DNA from: Oscillospiraceae bacterium
GTDB lineage: Bacteria; Bacillota; Clostridia; Oscillospirales; Ruminococcaceae
Assembly (NCBI GenBank): GCA_020054675.1
Contig: JAIHAL010000001.1
Location: 124,001 to 188,000 of the forward strand
Reading direction: 5' to 3'
DNA: 64,000 nucleotides
Of the stretch, positions 52,814 through 63,101 are shown piece after piece. A program made the translations under genes and the position numbers. The notes under the pieces are model-generated. The model did not search any database, had not been told where the DNA came from, and was given only the letters and a program-made list of their open reading frames with translations. Each line of letters opens with the position of its first letter. Position 1 is the stretch's first letter.

Positions 52814-53059
52814 GTGGATAAGAGAATAGCCGTTGTAGGGATTGTCCTTGAAGGCAATGACCTTGCCGAGGAAGTAAATGCAATTCTCCATGATTATAGG
52901 GATGTTATAGTAGGGAGGATGGGTTTGCCTTATCGTGAAAGGAATTGCGCTGTAATTTCAATAATAGTTGATGCTCCAACCGATAAAATAAGTGCTCTTA
53001 CCGGAAAATTGGGGAAGATAAAGGGTGTTTCTGTTAAGGCCGCAATATCAAAAGGTTAA
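52814..53059 (+). CDS. TM1266-family iron-only hydrogenase system regulator
   Basis: 81-residue ACT-like protein that precedes H-cluster maturation genes in many anaerobes and is thought to be a regulator. Start GTG with GGGAGG 7 bases upstream. Family motifs: IAVVGIVLEGNDLAEEVNAILHDY, IVGRMGLPYRERNCAVISIIVDA, and LTGKLGKIKGVSVKAAISKG. It lies directly upstream of hydG (15 bases) and behind the leader terminator. The exact function is not established. Confidence 0.9.
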   Translation: MDKRIAVVGIVLEGNDLAEEVNAILHDYRDVIVGRMGLPYRERNCAVISIIVDAPTDKISALTGKLGKIKGVSVKAAISKG

Positions 53060-53074
53060 AGGGAGCAAGGTAAA

Positions 53075-54493
53075 ATGTATAACAAATTTTCTTCAAAGGC
53101 AGAAGAATTTATTTCGGATGAGGAAATTCTTGAAACTATCGAATATGCTCAAAAGAATAAAAGTAACAGGGAGTTGATTTCAAAGATTATAGAACGTGCT
53201 GAGGATGCCAAAGGACTTTCACACAGAGAGGCCGCAGTGCTGCTTGAATGTGATATACCCGAGGAAAACGAAAAGATGTTTATGCTTGCAAAAAAGATAA
53301 AGGAAAAGATTTACGGCAATAGGATAGTGCTGTTTGCGCCGCTTTATCTTTCAAATTATTGCGTAAACGGATGCGTTTATTGTCCTTATCATTACAAAAA
53401 TAAGCATATTGCCCGCAAAAAGCTTTCGCAGGAGGATATAGTGAGGGAGGTTACCGCTCTTCAGGATATGGGACATAAGCGCCTTGCGCTTGAAGCAGGG
53501 GAAGACCCGGTAAATAATCCGATAGAATATATTCTTGAAAGCATAAAGACCATTTACAGCATAAAGCATAAAAACGGCGCTATTAGACGTGTTAATGTAA
53601 ATATTGCCGCAACTACGGTTGAAAATTACAGAAAGCTCAAAGAAGCAGGAATAGGAACATATATACTTTTTCAAGAAACTTACAATAAAAAAGCTTACGA
53701 ACAGCTTCATCCGACTGGACCAAAGCATGATTATGCTTATCATACCGAAGCCATGGACAGGGCAATGGACGGCGGAATAGATGACGTCGGACTTGGAGTA
53801 CTCTTTGGGCTTAACCTTTACAGGTATGATTTCGTCGGCCTTTTGATGCATGCCGAGCATCTTGAAGCAGCAAAAGGCGTAGGGCCGCATACAATAAGCG
53901 TTCCAAGGATACGCCCCGCCGATGATGTGGATGTAAATACATTTTCAAATGCAATTTCGGATGAGATTTTTGAAAAAATAGTTGCTGTTTTAAGGATTGC
54001 TGTACCATATACAGGAATTATAGTTTCCACAAGAGAATCTCAAAAGACAAGGGAAAAAGTGCTTTCATTGGGAGTTTCTCAAATCAGCGGCGGTTCAAAG
54101 ACAAGCGTAGGCGGGTATTGTGAAACCGAAAGCGAAGATGAAAATTCGGCACAATTTGAAGTAAATGACACAAGAACTCTGGACGAAGTTATGAAATGGC
54201 TTTTAAGACTTGGATATATTCCAAGCTTTTGTACAGCTTGCTACCGCGAAGGCAGGACAGGTGACAGATTTATGTCGCTTGTAAAAACGGGGAATATTTC
54301 AAATTGCTGCCTGCCGAATGCACTCCTGACTTTGTCTGAGTATGCAATAGATTATGGCGATAATGAATTTTCAGAACTTGCTTTTAAAGTTATTGATGAA
54401 CAAATGAATAACATTGAAAATCCAAAGGCAAAGCAAAAAGCAGAGGAGTACCTTGGACTTATAAAACAGGGACAAAGGGATTTAAGATTTTAA
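53075..54493 (+). CDS. hydG: [FeFe] hydrogenase H-cluster radical SAM maturase HydG
   Basis: Radical-SAM tyrosine lyase producing the CO and cyanide ligands of the H-cluster. 472 residues. The SAM cluster motif is CVNGCVYCPYHYKN (about 91-104, CxxxCxxC). The second cluster motif C-x2-C-x22-C is visible near 388-415 (CTACYREG ... NISNCCLPNA). These two separate it from ThiH, which lacks the second. Ribosome site GGGAGCAAGG. hydF follows; hydE and the hydrogenase itself are not in the window. Confidence 0.97.
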   Translation: MYNKFSSKAEEFISDEEILETIEYAQKNKSNRELISKIIERAEDAKGLSHREAAVLLECDIPEENEKMFMLAKKIKEKIYGNRIVLFAPLYLSNYCVNGCVYCPYHYKNKHIARKKLSQEDIVREVTALQDMGHKRLALEAGEDPVNNPIEYILESIKTIYSIKHKNGAIRRVNVNIAATTVENYRKLKEAGIGTYILFQETYNKKAYEQLHPTGPKHDYAYHTEAMDRAMDGGIDDVGLGVLFGLNLYRYDFVGLLMHAEHLEAAKGVGPHTISVPRIRPADDVDVNTFSNAISDEIFEKIVAVLRIAVPYTGIIVSTRESQKTREKVLSLGVSQISGGSKTSVGGYCETESEDENSAQFEVNDTRTLDEVMKWLLRLGYIPSFCTACYREGRTGDRFMSLVKTGNISNCCLPNALLTLSEYAIDYGDNEFSELAFKVIDEQMNNIENPKAKQKAEEYLGLIKQGQRDLRF

Positions 54494-54504
54494 AGGAGGA
54501 TTTT

Positions 54505-55692
54505 ATGATATCTGAACTCAACCAAACACCAAAGGCCATGCGGCTTCATATAGGTGTTTTCGGAGCGACAAATGCAGGCAAATCAACTTTTATAAATACC
54601 ATATCGGGACAGGATATTGCACTTGTTTCTCCTGTTGCGGGAACAACTACCGACCCGGTTTTTAAACCAATGGAGCTTTTGCCGCTTGGGCCGGTTGTGT
54701 TTATTGATACGGCAGGGCTTGACGATACGAGCGAGCTTGGAGAGCTTAGGATAAAAAAGACCATATCCCAGCTTGAAGCGTGCGATGCGGCAGTGCTTGT
54801 CATAAGCTCAGAAAATACCGATGCGGCAAAGATTGATGAGTATGTTCAAACTATAAAAAAAGCAAAAATCCCATTTATCGTTGTTGTAAACAAGATAAAC
54901 GGGAAAACTTCCGGACTTGATTTGAATTCTTTTGAAGCTCCTGCGATTGAAGCGGATTTGTCAGATAAAAACTCCATTGCTGCCGTAAAGGAAATGCTTG
55001 TAGGCCTTTTAAAGGATAACATTGAAGAGCCGCCTCTTACATCCGACCTTGTTAAAAAAGGCGATGTAGTTCTGCTTATTGCCCCTCAAGATATACAAGC
55101 CCCCAAGGGAAGGCTTATTTTGCCACAGGTTCAAATTTTAAGGGATTTGCTTGATAATGAATGTCTTGTTATGACCGTTACCACACAAAATATAAAAGCG
55201 GCGCTTGAATCCCTTTCAGCACCGCCGTCCCTTGTAATCACGGATTCTCAAATTTACAAGGAAGTTTCACAGATAATTCCTAAAGAAGTAAGGCTTACTT
55301 CGTTTTCTATGCTTATGGCAAAAAATAAGGCGGATATAAATCGACTTGTAGAAGGAGCAAAGCAGATTGACAAGCTTTGCGACGGGGATAAGGTAATGAT
55401 TCTTGAAAGCTGCTCGCATCATCCGCTTGAAGGGGACATAGCAAGAATAAAGCTTCCGAACCTTTTGAAGAAATATACGGGCAAGAATCTTGAAATCGTT
55501 ACGGTTTCCGGGCAAACTTTGCCTGAGGATATTTCGGATGTAAAGCTTGCAATACATTGCGGCGGATGTATGGTCAACCGCCGCTCCATGCTTGCAAAAC
55601 AAAACAAATTTGAAAGATTGGGAATACCAATGAGCAATTTCGGTGTGGCGATAGCGTATATGAACGGCATATTGAATCGTGTCTGCTATTGA
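54505..55692 (+). CDS. hydF: [FeFe] hydrogenase H-cluster maturation GTPase HydF
   Basis: Scaffold on which the di-iron subcluster is assembled and then transferred to hydrogenase. 395 residues: N-terminal small GTPase (G1 FGATNAGKSTFIN about 19-31, G3 DTAGLDD, G4 VVNKING), a dimerisation middle region, and a C-terminal cluster-binding domain with SCSHHPLEGDIAR and IHCGGCMVNRR, the HxnHCGGC pattern. Ribosome site AAAGGAGG. The TGA stop overlaps the convergent glucan synthase-like gene by seven bases with no terminator. Confidence 0.97.
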   Translation: MISELNQTPKAMRLHIGVFGATNAGKSTFINTISGQDIALVSPVAGTTTDPVFKPMELLPLGPVVFIDTAGLDDTSELGELRIKKTISQLEACDAAVLVISSENTDAAKIDEYVQTIKKAKIPFIVVVNKINGKTSGLDLNSFEAPAIEADLSDKNSIAAVKEMLVGLLKDNIEEPPLTSDLVKKGDVVLLIAPQDIQAPKGRLILPQVQILRDLLDNECLVMTVTTQNIKAALESLSAPPSLVITDSQIYKEVSQIIPKEVRLTSFSMLMAKNKADINRLVEGAKQIDKLCDGDKVMILESCSHHPLEGDIARIKLPNLLKKYTGKNLEIVTVSGQTLPEDISDVKLAIHCGGCMVNRRSMLAKQNKFERLGIPMSNFGVAIAYMNGILNRVCY

Positions 55693-58600
55693 TTTTTAGG
55701 GATTATAACCTTGATTTTGTGAGCTTTTCCATCGGCAGGAAAACTTTCGCATAAAACTCCGTTGTCATAAATTCCGCAGTCATCTCCTCTTTGAACTTCA
55801 AGGGAGATGGCTGTATTTTTATAGCTTATTTCCATTGAAAATCCACCCCATTCAGCAGGAATGCACGGCTTTATTAAAAAATTGCCATTTATTTTAATTC
55901 CAAGCAGCCACTCCAAAATTGCCCTGTAAAGCCATGCGGCGGCGCCGGTGTAAATGCTCCAGCCGCCATGCCCGTAGCATTGCGGATTTGTATATATGTC
56001 CGCCGAAATATAATACGGTTCGTTTTTGTATGGCCCGCTGACTTCCTTTTCTTTGTATTTTCCTGACGGTAGAAGAGCTTTTATAAGCTCATAGCCTTTT
56101 TCTGCATTGCCGTTTTGCAAAAAGGCTATGCAGAGCCATACCGCTCCATGGGTGTATTGACCTCCGTTTTCCCTTATTCCGGGAGGATAAGCCGCAACAT
56201 ATCCGGGAGAAGTGTCCTCTCCGCCGAAAGGCGGGTCAAAAAGTTTTATTATGCCGTTTTTCTGGTCAAAAAGATGAGAGTATGCACTGTCAAGCGCAAC
56301 GGCATTGCGCTGAAAATTTTCAAGCCCGCATATTGCAGCGAAGCTTTGCGAGAGTGAATCTATTCTGCATTCGGCATTTGCATGTGAACCCATAGGCCTT
56401 TTGTCGTCAAAAAATGCGCGCAGATACCATTCTCCGTCCCAGCAAAGAGTTTCTATATTTTGTTTAAGCTCTTCTGAAATTTGAATATATCTTTGGGCAC
56501 GCTCATTTTCTCCGGCAATAAGGCAAATTTGAGAAAATTTTTGCAGTACTATTGACATGAATTCAGAAAGCCATACGCTTTCGCCCTTGCCGCCAATACC
56601 GACTTTGTTGTAACCGTCATTCCAGTCGCCGCCTCCAATGAGCATGAGGCCGTGTTCGCCAATAAGCGAAAGTGAATGTTCTATTGCTCTTATGCAGTGA
56701 TTGTATACACTTTCGTAAAGGGAACTTTTTTGAACATTGATATAATTTTCATGCTGCCCTTCGATAAGCAGAGGCCCATCGCAGTAGGCAATGCTTTTGC
56801 CGAGTATGCTTTTGTCGCCTGTTTTTTCAATATATTCGCACAGCGTATAGGGGAGCCAAAGCAAATCGTCGGAGTATCTTGTCCTTACACCGCGCATTGT
56901 TTTTTTAGGAAGTGCATGCCACCAGTGCAGAACATCGCCCTCAGGAAATTGTGCGGAGCACGCCCTAAAAATCTGCCGTTTTGTTATCTGCGGATTTTGG
57001 ATAAGCGCGGCGCAGCTGTCCTGCAATTGGTCACGGAATCCCCATGCGCCGGAATTCTGATAAAATCCGGTTTTTGCAAAAATTCTTCCCGCAACGGTTT
57101 GATGGAAAAGCCAAGTGTTAAAGAATTTATTGAGCTCATCGTCAGGGGTGTTTATTTTAAATACGTTTAAAAGCTCGTAAGAACCTTCTTTGAAAAGCTT
57201 TGGCATCATAACCGCAGAATCCTTTGTTTTTCCAAACGACAAAAAGAAATCCATTTTGGTTTTGCTTTTTTTGGAAAACTTTTTTTTGCATACAAGCGCG
57301 GCGCATGGATTGTTTTGGGAAGAAAGCAATTTTTCATCAAGTTTTCCGCATAAAAATGCCTGCCTGTCGGTTATCGGGATGCAATCTTCACTGCATGAAA
57401 GCGCCATATAGCCCTCAATATCATTTCTTGCCATGTTTTTTGCAATAAGAGAGTCCTTGTAAAAATCAAAAATAATCAAGCGCGAATTGTCCCTTGAAAC
57501 CGAAAGTACCGGTTCGGTATAAAAGGCTATTCGGCAGTTGCTTTCTTTTGAGAGCCATTCAAGTTCAAGGCTTATTTTTTTGCAGCATCCTTTTTGTGAT
57601 ACAAATACTGAAACAATGCTTGCGAAATATTCGGTATGCCCTCTGTAAACGGCTTTGTCCGGATAAAATTCGGCCTTTGAATTCAAAACAAGGTCAAAGA
57701 ACTTGCCATCCACTTCAAGCAGCAAAAGCTCTCCGCGATTGTCACTTTTTATGTCGTTTGTCCATGGAGTAAGCTTGTTTTCCCTTGAATTTATTGCATA
57801 GGTAAAGCCAATGGAACAGCTTGAAAGCAGGGTACCGAAAACAGGATTTGCAAGAACATGGCACCATGGAACTTGAGGGAGCGAAGATATTTCCGCCTTT
57901 TCTTCGCTTAAATCCCAACCCGATGTTCCTTGTTCAAGTGGCTTTACTCCTTCTATTTTTATCGGTGAAAATTTTATTGCCGGAGTGCCCATTCTCACCA
58001 TTGTTTTTGGAGCAATGTGAACAGCTACCGCAAGGAAAAGCCTTTTTATTTCAGGAGACTTTTCAAATAGGTTTATGAGATGGATTCCTCCAAAAGTGCC
58101 TATGCAGGAATCTGAATGATGCTTTCTTATATGCGCTACAAGCATATTCTTTACCGGAGCATCATAATCGGCACGTTCTTCGTAAAAGAACACCAAGTCA
58201 AAATTTATTCCGCACAGCTTTAATGCCCTGTGGGTTTTTATATAGCTTAAAATCCTTTCATCATCGCTTTGTGAAAAGATTTCTACAACCACAATAGGCA
58301 AATCTCCCGAAACGGCAAATTCCCAAAGATTGTTTATTGAAAGTACATTTTGAGCAATTGCTTCATCGTTTTCAGCAGAGTCCCGCTTTTTGAAAAGTAT
58401 TTGCGGAAGTATCAATGAAGCAATTCTGCCTTCTATTGAAGATGCTTTAATCGGGGATGGAACGTCGTTTGCCGTTACAAGCTTTTCTTCACGTATTTCT
58501 GCAATATTTTTGTAAAGTTCATCGCGTGTAAGTGCGGAGCAAATAAAAAGCGTGCAGCTTTTTTGTTCTTTGGGTGCAAGAGTCAAATCCTTTTTTATAA

Positions 58601-61600
58601 AAACACATGGGTCTGGGATATGGCATGCATTGTTTTCAAGAAATTTTGCATTTTCAAAAATTCGTTTTCCTTCAAGTGGATAGGGAAGCATTTCTTCCCT
58701 TGAAAAATTGCAGATAAAGCCATCCGGCTGCAAAAAGCCTATGGCGCAGTGTATTTCGCTGCTGTCGTTCCGGCTTTTTCTTGTAATATAAACAATAGAA
58801 TTTGCTTCATCATATTCCATTTTAAAGAAAAGTTTTGCAAATGCCGGATGAGCATTGTAGTCGGAAAGTTTCATGAGAGCAGGTTCGATATAGCAAAGCA
58901 GTGATACTGTTTGCGGAGATGAGGAAGTGTTTTTTACCGCAAATTGCCTGAATTCACAGGGTAAATTTTTATGCAGTACAATCCTCATGCCGCTTTCAAG
59001 AATTTTGGTATTGCTGTAATAGTTCACTTCATTCTCAAGGAATTCCACGCTTTGCTCTGATTTTTGGCAATATGCCGGCAAAAATGAAAAGTATGAGATT
59101 TCATCATTGCAAAGCAATGCAAAGTAACAGCCCTGAGGCCGCCTTGCAAGGTCAAGCGTGCGCACATAAATATCCCTGCCCTGATAAATGGCAACAACTG
59201 CGCCAAGATCAGTTGCGGCAACGGAATATTCGCCGTTTGAAAGCAGTTTTACTTTTGGCTGTGAAATATCAAATACATCAAAATAATCGTTCATATCATT
59301 TTTTTCTTTGAGCGGGATAAAATTGCTCTTTTCTTGGAAGTCATTATAAACTACAGAACCACTGATTACTTTTTCTTCAAGCAATTCAAGGGCGCTGTTC
59401 ATGTGATTGTCGCGCATGAATCTTTTTTGCATTATTCCACCGTAAAGTGTGTTGGATATTGCAAGTATGCTCATCCCCACATGATGCGCCATATAGCTTT
59501 TTATTATCATTCCGCTTTTTCTGTCATTTGTGAAATCTATTGCTTCATAATGCCCGTAAATACCATAAGTTCCATATTTTTTAAGCTTTTTTAAGTTTGA
59601 AAATGCAGGCTGGGTTTCAAGCTGCAAGGCCAAATAGCTTGAATATGGCGATACGATGTAGTCATTCCCCAAGCCTTTCCTAAGGCCGGTTTCAGGGACC
59701 CCGTTGGCCTTGTATTGGTAGTTTAAACTGTTGTCAAAGGCATAGTATCCGCTTTCGGAAATTCCAAACGGAAGCCCGTTTGCTCTTGCATATTCCTTTT
59801 GGCAGTGTATGCAGTATTTAAGGCTTTCGTAAAGCAGGGAGCCAAATTTGCTTTTAAGCAGAAGCTCCGGCATGAAAAATTCAAAAAGCGTTCCTGAAAA
59901 CGAAACACAGCCGGAGTAGCTTCCATGCCTTTTCATTGTCCTTGAAAGATTTCTCCAATGCTTTTTAGGCACAATTCTTTTTGCAACGGCATAATAGGAA
60001 AGCAGCCTTGCCTCGCTCATAAGCATATCATAGTGGTTTTCGCTGGACTTTCCGTTTTCCGGGTCTACTCCAATTACAAAAAGTCCCTTGCTTTTGTTGT
60101 AGAATATAGTAAAATCGGTTTCGTCGATAAGCTTTTCAATTCTTTTAATAAGACTTGGAATTTCATGATTTTCGGAGGAAAATTCTTTAAGGCCTTCCTT
60201 TAAGGCAACAAGACAGCATACAAAATTTCCGCTGTCAACTGAGGATATAAATGGATTGCTTGATGGCTTTAAGGTATCTGTATCATACCAATTGTAAAGA
60301 TTTCCATGATATTTTTCAAGTTTTTCTATTGAGCAAAGCGTTCTTGAAACACGTTTTACAAGCCCATCGGTGCTTATTATGTCAAAATCCCTTGCGGCAA
60401 GGCAAGAAAGCAGCATCATTCCTATGTTTGTAGGGGATGTGCGGCGGCATATCCTCATTACCGGAGCAAACTGCACGTTATCGGGCGGCAGGTAATTGTT
60501 TTCTTTTTCAGCATAATCCTCATAAAACTGCCACATTGCATACAGGTCTGATGAAAGAACGGCCTGCTTTTCAGTGCTGATGCTTTTGCTTTTTTCAGGA
60601 TACGGCTTCGTACTGAAATAAACAAGTATAGGCATAGCCGCCCAAATAATTCCTGAAAGCCTTATGAATGAATGAGGTGAAAAAAGAAGACAAAGGCTTA
60701 ATATTTCAGCAGGCAAGTAATAAAGGATTGTTTGTATTTTAGGAGAAACCTTGATATCGGCCTGTGCCGATGTTGTCCATTCGAGAAGCTTTTTGTGCGA
60801 TATAAACCTTCTCCAAATCGCCCTTGCACAAGCGTCAAGTGAAACCATTGCAAACTGCGGCAGCAGCATAAAAGCATAAAAAGCTTGTGCAAGCAGGGAT
60901 TTTGTTTCTGAAATTGCACTTGAATAATATTTTCTTGAAAGCCCAAAGTATCCGTTGTTTATAATAGATACGGCAATGCCGGTCATATATGGGGTCAAAA
61001 CGGCAAAAACAGAAACAAGGATTAAAACCTTTGAAATGTTTAGACCGGCAAAAATACATAAAAACGGCAGCAAAAAGATAAAAAATGGAGTTATGGCACG
61101 GCGGACGTTGTCAATTAGCTTAAATCTGTTAAACATTGAAACAGGGTTTGAAGTTTTGCCGTCATAAGTGGGGATATTTTTAAAAATGTATGGTATATTC
61201 TGTATGTCGCCTCTTATCCACCTGTGCTGCCTTTTAAAATAGCTCATTACAGTCAATGGGAAATCATCCCTGAATTCAATATCGCCGGCAAAAGCGGTAC
61301 GCATAAGATTGCTTTCAAGAATATCATGGCTTAATATGCATTCAGTGGGGAAAAAATTGCAGCAAAGGTCGCTGAAAATTTTTGCATCAATAAGTCCTTT
61401 GCCGGAAAAAATCCCCTCACCAAAGCAGTCCTGATAAAGATTAGGACAAAGCGTATCGTATGCAGATGACGAGCCAAGCCCTCCGAAAAGCCTTGAAAAA
61501 GGGGTTTTCAGGGAGCTTGAAAGGCTTGTTGAAATTCGTGGGGAGATTATACCATATCCTTGCCTTACCACTCCGTTTGATACTTGCGGCTTGTTCAGCG

Positions 61601-63035
61601 GATGGATTGCAATGCTTACAAGCTCGGCGATGCTGTCAAACAAAGGCTTTGTATCGTAATCAAGTGCGGCAATGTATTTAGCGCCCAAAAGCAGTCCTTT
61701 ATCGCCAATTACGGATATATCTGGAGCATTTTGTCCTTGAATCAGCTTTGTAAGGCTGCAAATGGCGCCTCTTTTCCTTTCAAAACCTGTATAGCACCCT
61801 TGAGTTTTTGAATAAGAGCGTTCCCTTGTTATGCCTATAAAGCGGTTTCCAAATTCGGCGTTTAAGGCATTTATGGTTTTTTTAAGGCAGTTTGCCAAAG
61901 CAGCATCGTCAGGCATTTTAGGCAGCTTTGACGGCTTGAAATCGCATAGCATGCAAAAGGCTAAATTTTCCGTTTTGTTTAAAAAATATAACCTCTTTAA
62001 TTTTTCTTTTATTTTTAAAGTATCTTTTGGGGATGTCAATATTGTTGAGATTACGGCAACAGTTTTAGCGTTTTCCGGTATTTTACCTTTAAGGTTCATA
62101 CGCGGGAGATATGTGGCCTCCTGTTTTAGAGAGCAAAAATAATCTATAAAAGGCTTTGTTATTTCCCAAAAAGGAAGGAAAATAAGAAAGGGAAGCCACC
62201 ATGTTTTAAGCGGGATAGAAATAAAAACAGAAAAAATTAAAGGGAAGAATAAAAGCAAAAAAACATAGATTCTTTCTGAAACGGATTTTTTAAGTTTTGA
62301 GTATTCTTTAAAAATATAAAATCCAACATGAGCTTCACGTTCCGGCATCTTGCTATTATAAGCTTTTTTTGAAAGGTTTAAAAATTTTTCGCCAAGCTTT
62401 AATTCATCTGCTTTGGATTTTTTTGCTATATATGCAGTCCTTTCACGGTACATTCTGCGCGTTGCGTCATCCATTTGCGGATAAATTCCAAGTGGCTCCT
62501 TGCGGTATAAGATTTCAAGGGTGTTTTTGCATGCCGTTATTTCTTCGGTGTCTATCATGTCAGTTTTTGTAAGGATTGAGATAAGATTTAAGGCCCTTGT
62601 GTTTTCGGTTTCGTTTTTAAGATAAATTTGTGCAAATTCGTATACTGCGGTATATGAAAATGCCCATTCGATGTTTTCAAATTCATCGTTGGAAATATAT
62701 CTTGATGTTTGCATACACCCGATTATTTCGCAGATTTCATCGGTGTCAGGCAAGGAATTCCCTTTGCAGCCTTTTAAAATGGCATCTCCTATTTGCGGGA
62801 CATAACCGTTTGCGCAAAAAAGAGCTGCTGCGGAGCAGTTTTTGGAAAGCGTTTTTATTTTGCCGTCAATTATATAATAGTTGTCAAAAATGACTTGCTG
62901 GATGTAATTTTTATTTTCCGCTTGAATTGCTTCTTTGTATTTTTTCCGAAGGAATGCTTGGATTTTTTTAAGTATTTTTATATAATTTGAAATGTTCACA
63001 TAAGAATTCACATTAAAAGGATGGATGTTAAACAT
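55686..63035 (-). CDS. cyclic beta-1,2-glucan synthase-like protein (GT84, glycoamylase-like, GH94)
   Basis: Giant membrane enzyme of about 2449 residues. Coordinates below count from the longer TTG reading at 63098. N-terminal region to about 270; membrane pair about 275-312; GT domain (about 340-650) with YDTK (480s), SHDILES and RQHRWIRGD (623-631, the QxxRW motif); further membrane helices about 670-830; a glycoamylase-like domain (about 870-1225, GLPFGISESGYYAFD, RKGLGNDYIVSPY), related to the region that cyclises the glucan in studied enzymes; and a C-terminal GH94 phosphorylase module with GFRDQLQD (from about 2020) and GGGDWNDG (about 2156-2163). ATG 63035 is preferred because GGAAGGTG lies 5 bases upstream; that site is in a hairpin. 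Confidence 0.85.
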   Translation of the reverse strand: MFNIHPFNVNSYVNISNYIKILKKIQAFLRKKYKEAIQAENKNYIQQVIFDNYYIIDGKIKTLSKNCSAAALFCANGYVPQIGDAILKGCKGNSLPDTDEICEIIGCMQTSRYISNDEFENIEWAFSYTAVYEFAQIYLKNETENTRALNLISILTKTDMIDTEEITACKNTLEILYRKEPLGIYPQMDDATRRMYRERTAYIAKKSKADELKLGEKFLNLSKKAYNSKMPEREAHVGFYIFKEYSKLKKSVSERIYVFLLLFFPLIFSVFISIPLKTWWLPFLIFLPFWEITKPFIDYFCSLKQEATYLPRMNLKGKIPENAKTVAVISTILTSPKDTLKIKEKLKRLYFLNKTENLAFCMLCDFKPSKLPKMPDDAALANCLKKTINALNAEFGNRFIGITRERSYSKTQGCYTGFERKRGAICSLTKLIQGQNAPDISVIGDKGLLLGAKYIAALDYDTKPLFDSIAELVSIAIHPLNKPQVSNGVVRQGYGIISPRISTSLSSSLKTPFSRLFGGLGSSSAYDTLCPNLYQDCFGEGIFSGKGLIDAKIFSDLCCNFFPTECILSHDILESNLMRTAFAGDIEFRDDFPLTVMSYFKRQHRWIRGDIQNIPYIFKNIPTYDGKTSNPVSMFNRFKLIDNVRRAITPFFIFLLPFLCIFAGLNISKVLILVSVFAVLTPYMTGIAVSIINNGYFGLSRKYYSSAISETKSLLAQAFYAFMLLPQFAMVSLDACARAIWRRFISHKKLLEWTTSAQADIKVSPKIQTILYYLPAEILSLCLLFSPHSFIRLSGIIWAAMPILVYFSTKPYPEKSKSISTEKQAVLSSDLYAMWQFYEDYAEKENNYLPPDNVQFAPVMRICRRTSPTNIGMMLLSCLAARDFDIISTDGLVKRVSRTLCSIEKLEKYHGNLYNWYDTDTLKPSSNPFISSVDSGNFVCCLVALKEGLKEFSSENHEIPSLIKRIEKLIDETDFTIFYNKSKGLFVIGVDPENGKSSENHYDMLMSEARLLSYYAVAKRIVPKKHWRNLSRTMKRHGSYSGCVSFSGTLFEFFMPELLLKSKFGSLLYESLKYCIHCQKEYARANGLPFGISESGYYAFDNSLNYQYKANGVPETGLRKGLGNDYIVSPYSSYLALQLETQPAFSNLKKLKKYGTYGIYGHYEAIDFTNDRKSGMIIKSYMAHHVGMSILAISNTLYGGIMQKRFMRDNHMNSALELLEEKVISGSVVYNDFQEKSNFIPLKEKNDMNDYFDVFDISQPKVKLLSNGEYSVAATDLGAVVAIYQGRDIYVRTLDLARRPQGCYFALLCNDEISYFSFLPAYCQKSEQSVEFLENEVNYYSNTKILESGMRIVLHKNLPCEFRQFAVKNTSSSPQTVSLLCYIEPALMKLSDYNAHPAFAKLFFKMEYDEANSIVYITRKSRNDSSEIHCAIGFLQPDGFICNFSREEMLPYPLEGKRIFENAKFLENNACHIPDPCVFIKKDLTLAPKEQKSCTLFICSALTRDELYKNIAEIREEKLVTANDVPSPIKASSIEGRIASLILPQILFKKRDSAENDEAIAQNVLSINNLWEFAVSGDLPIVVVEIFSQSDDERILSYIKTHRALKLCGINFDLVFFYEERADYDAPVKNMLVAHIRKHHSDSCIGTFGGIHLINLFEKSPEIKRLFLAVAVHIAPKTMVRMGTPAIKFSPIKIEGVKPLEQGTSGWDLSEEKAEISSLPQVPWCHVLANPVFGTLLSSCSIGFTYAINSRENKLTPWTNDIKSDNRGELLLLEVDGKFFDLVLNSKAEFYPDKAVYRGHTEYFASIVSVFVSQKGCCKKISLELEWLSKESNCRIAFYTEPVLSVSRDNSRLIIFDFYKDSLIAKNMARNDIEGYMALSCSEDCIPITDRQAFLCGKLDEKLLSSQNNPCAALVCKKKFSKKSKTKMDFFLSFGKTKDSAVMMPKLFKEGSYELLNVFKINTPDDELNKFFNTWLFHQTVAGRIFAKTGFYQNSGAWGFRDQLQDSCAALIQNPQITKRQIFRACSAQFPEGDVLHWWHALPKKTMRGVRTRYSDDLLWLPYTLCEYIEKTGDKSILGKSIAYCDGPLLIEGQHENYINVQKSSLYESVYNHCIRAIEHSLSLIGEHGLMLIGGGDWNDGYNKVGIGGKGESVWLSEFMSIVLQKFSQICLIAGENERAQRYIQISEELKQNIETLCWDGEWYLRAFFDDKRPMGSHANAECRIDSLSQSFAAICGLENFQRNAVALDSAYSHLFDQKNGIIKLFDPPFGGEDTSPGYVAAYPPGIRENGGQYTHGAVWLCIAFLQNGNAEKGYELIKALLPSGKYKEKEVSGPYKNEPYYISADIYTNPQCYGHGGWSIYTGAAAWLYRAILEWLLGIKINGNFLIKPCIPAEWGGFSMEISYKNTAISLEVQRGDDCGIYDNGVLCESFPADGKAHKIKVIIPKNQ

Positions 63036-63038
63036 TTT

Positions 63039-63087
63039 GGCACCTTCCGCAAACAATTTTTTAAGGCTATTATTTGCGGAAAGTGCC
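63039..63087 (-). promoter_or_regulatory. hairpin burying the ribosome site of the glucan synthase-like gene
   Basis: On the minus strand 63087-63073 pairs with 63053-63039 over 15 bp (one G-U) around a 19-base loop. The 3' arm contains GGAAGGTG, the site for the ATG at 63035. Confidence 0.6.
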
Positions 63088-63101
63088 GAATAATTCAATA
63101 T

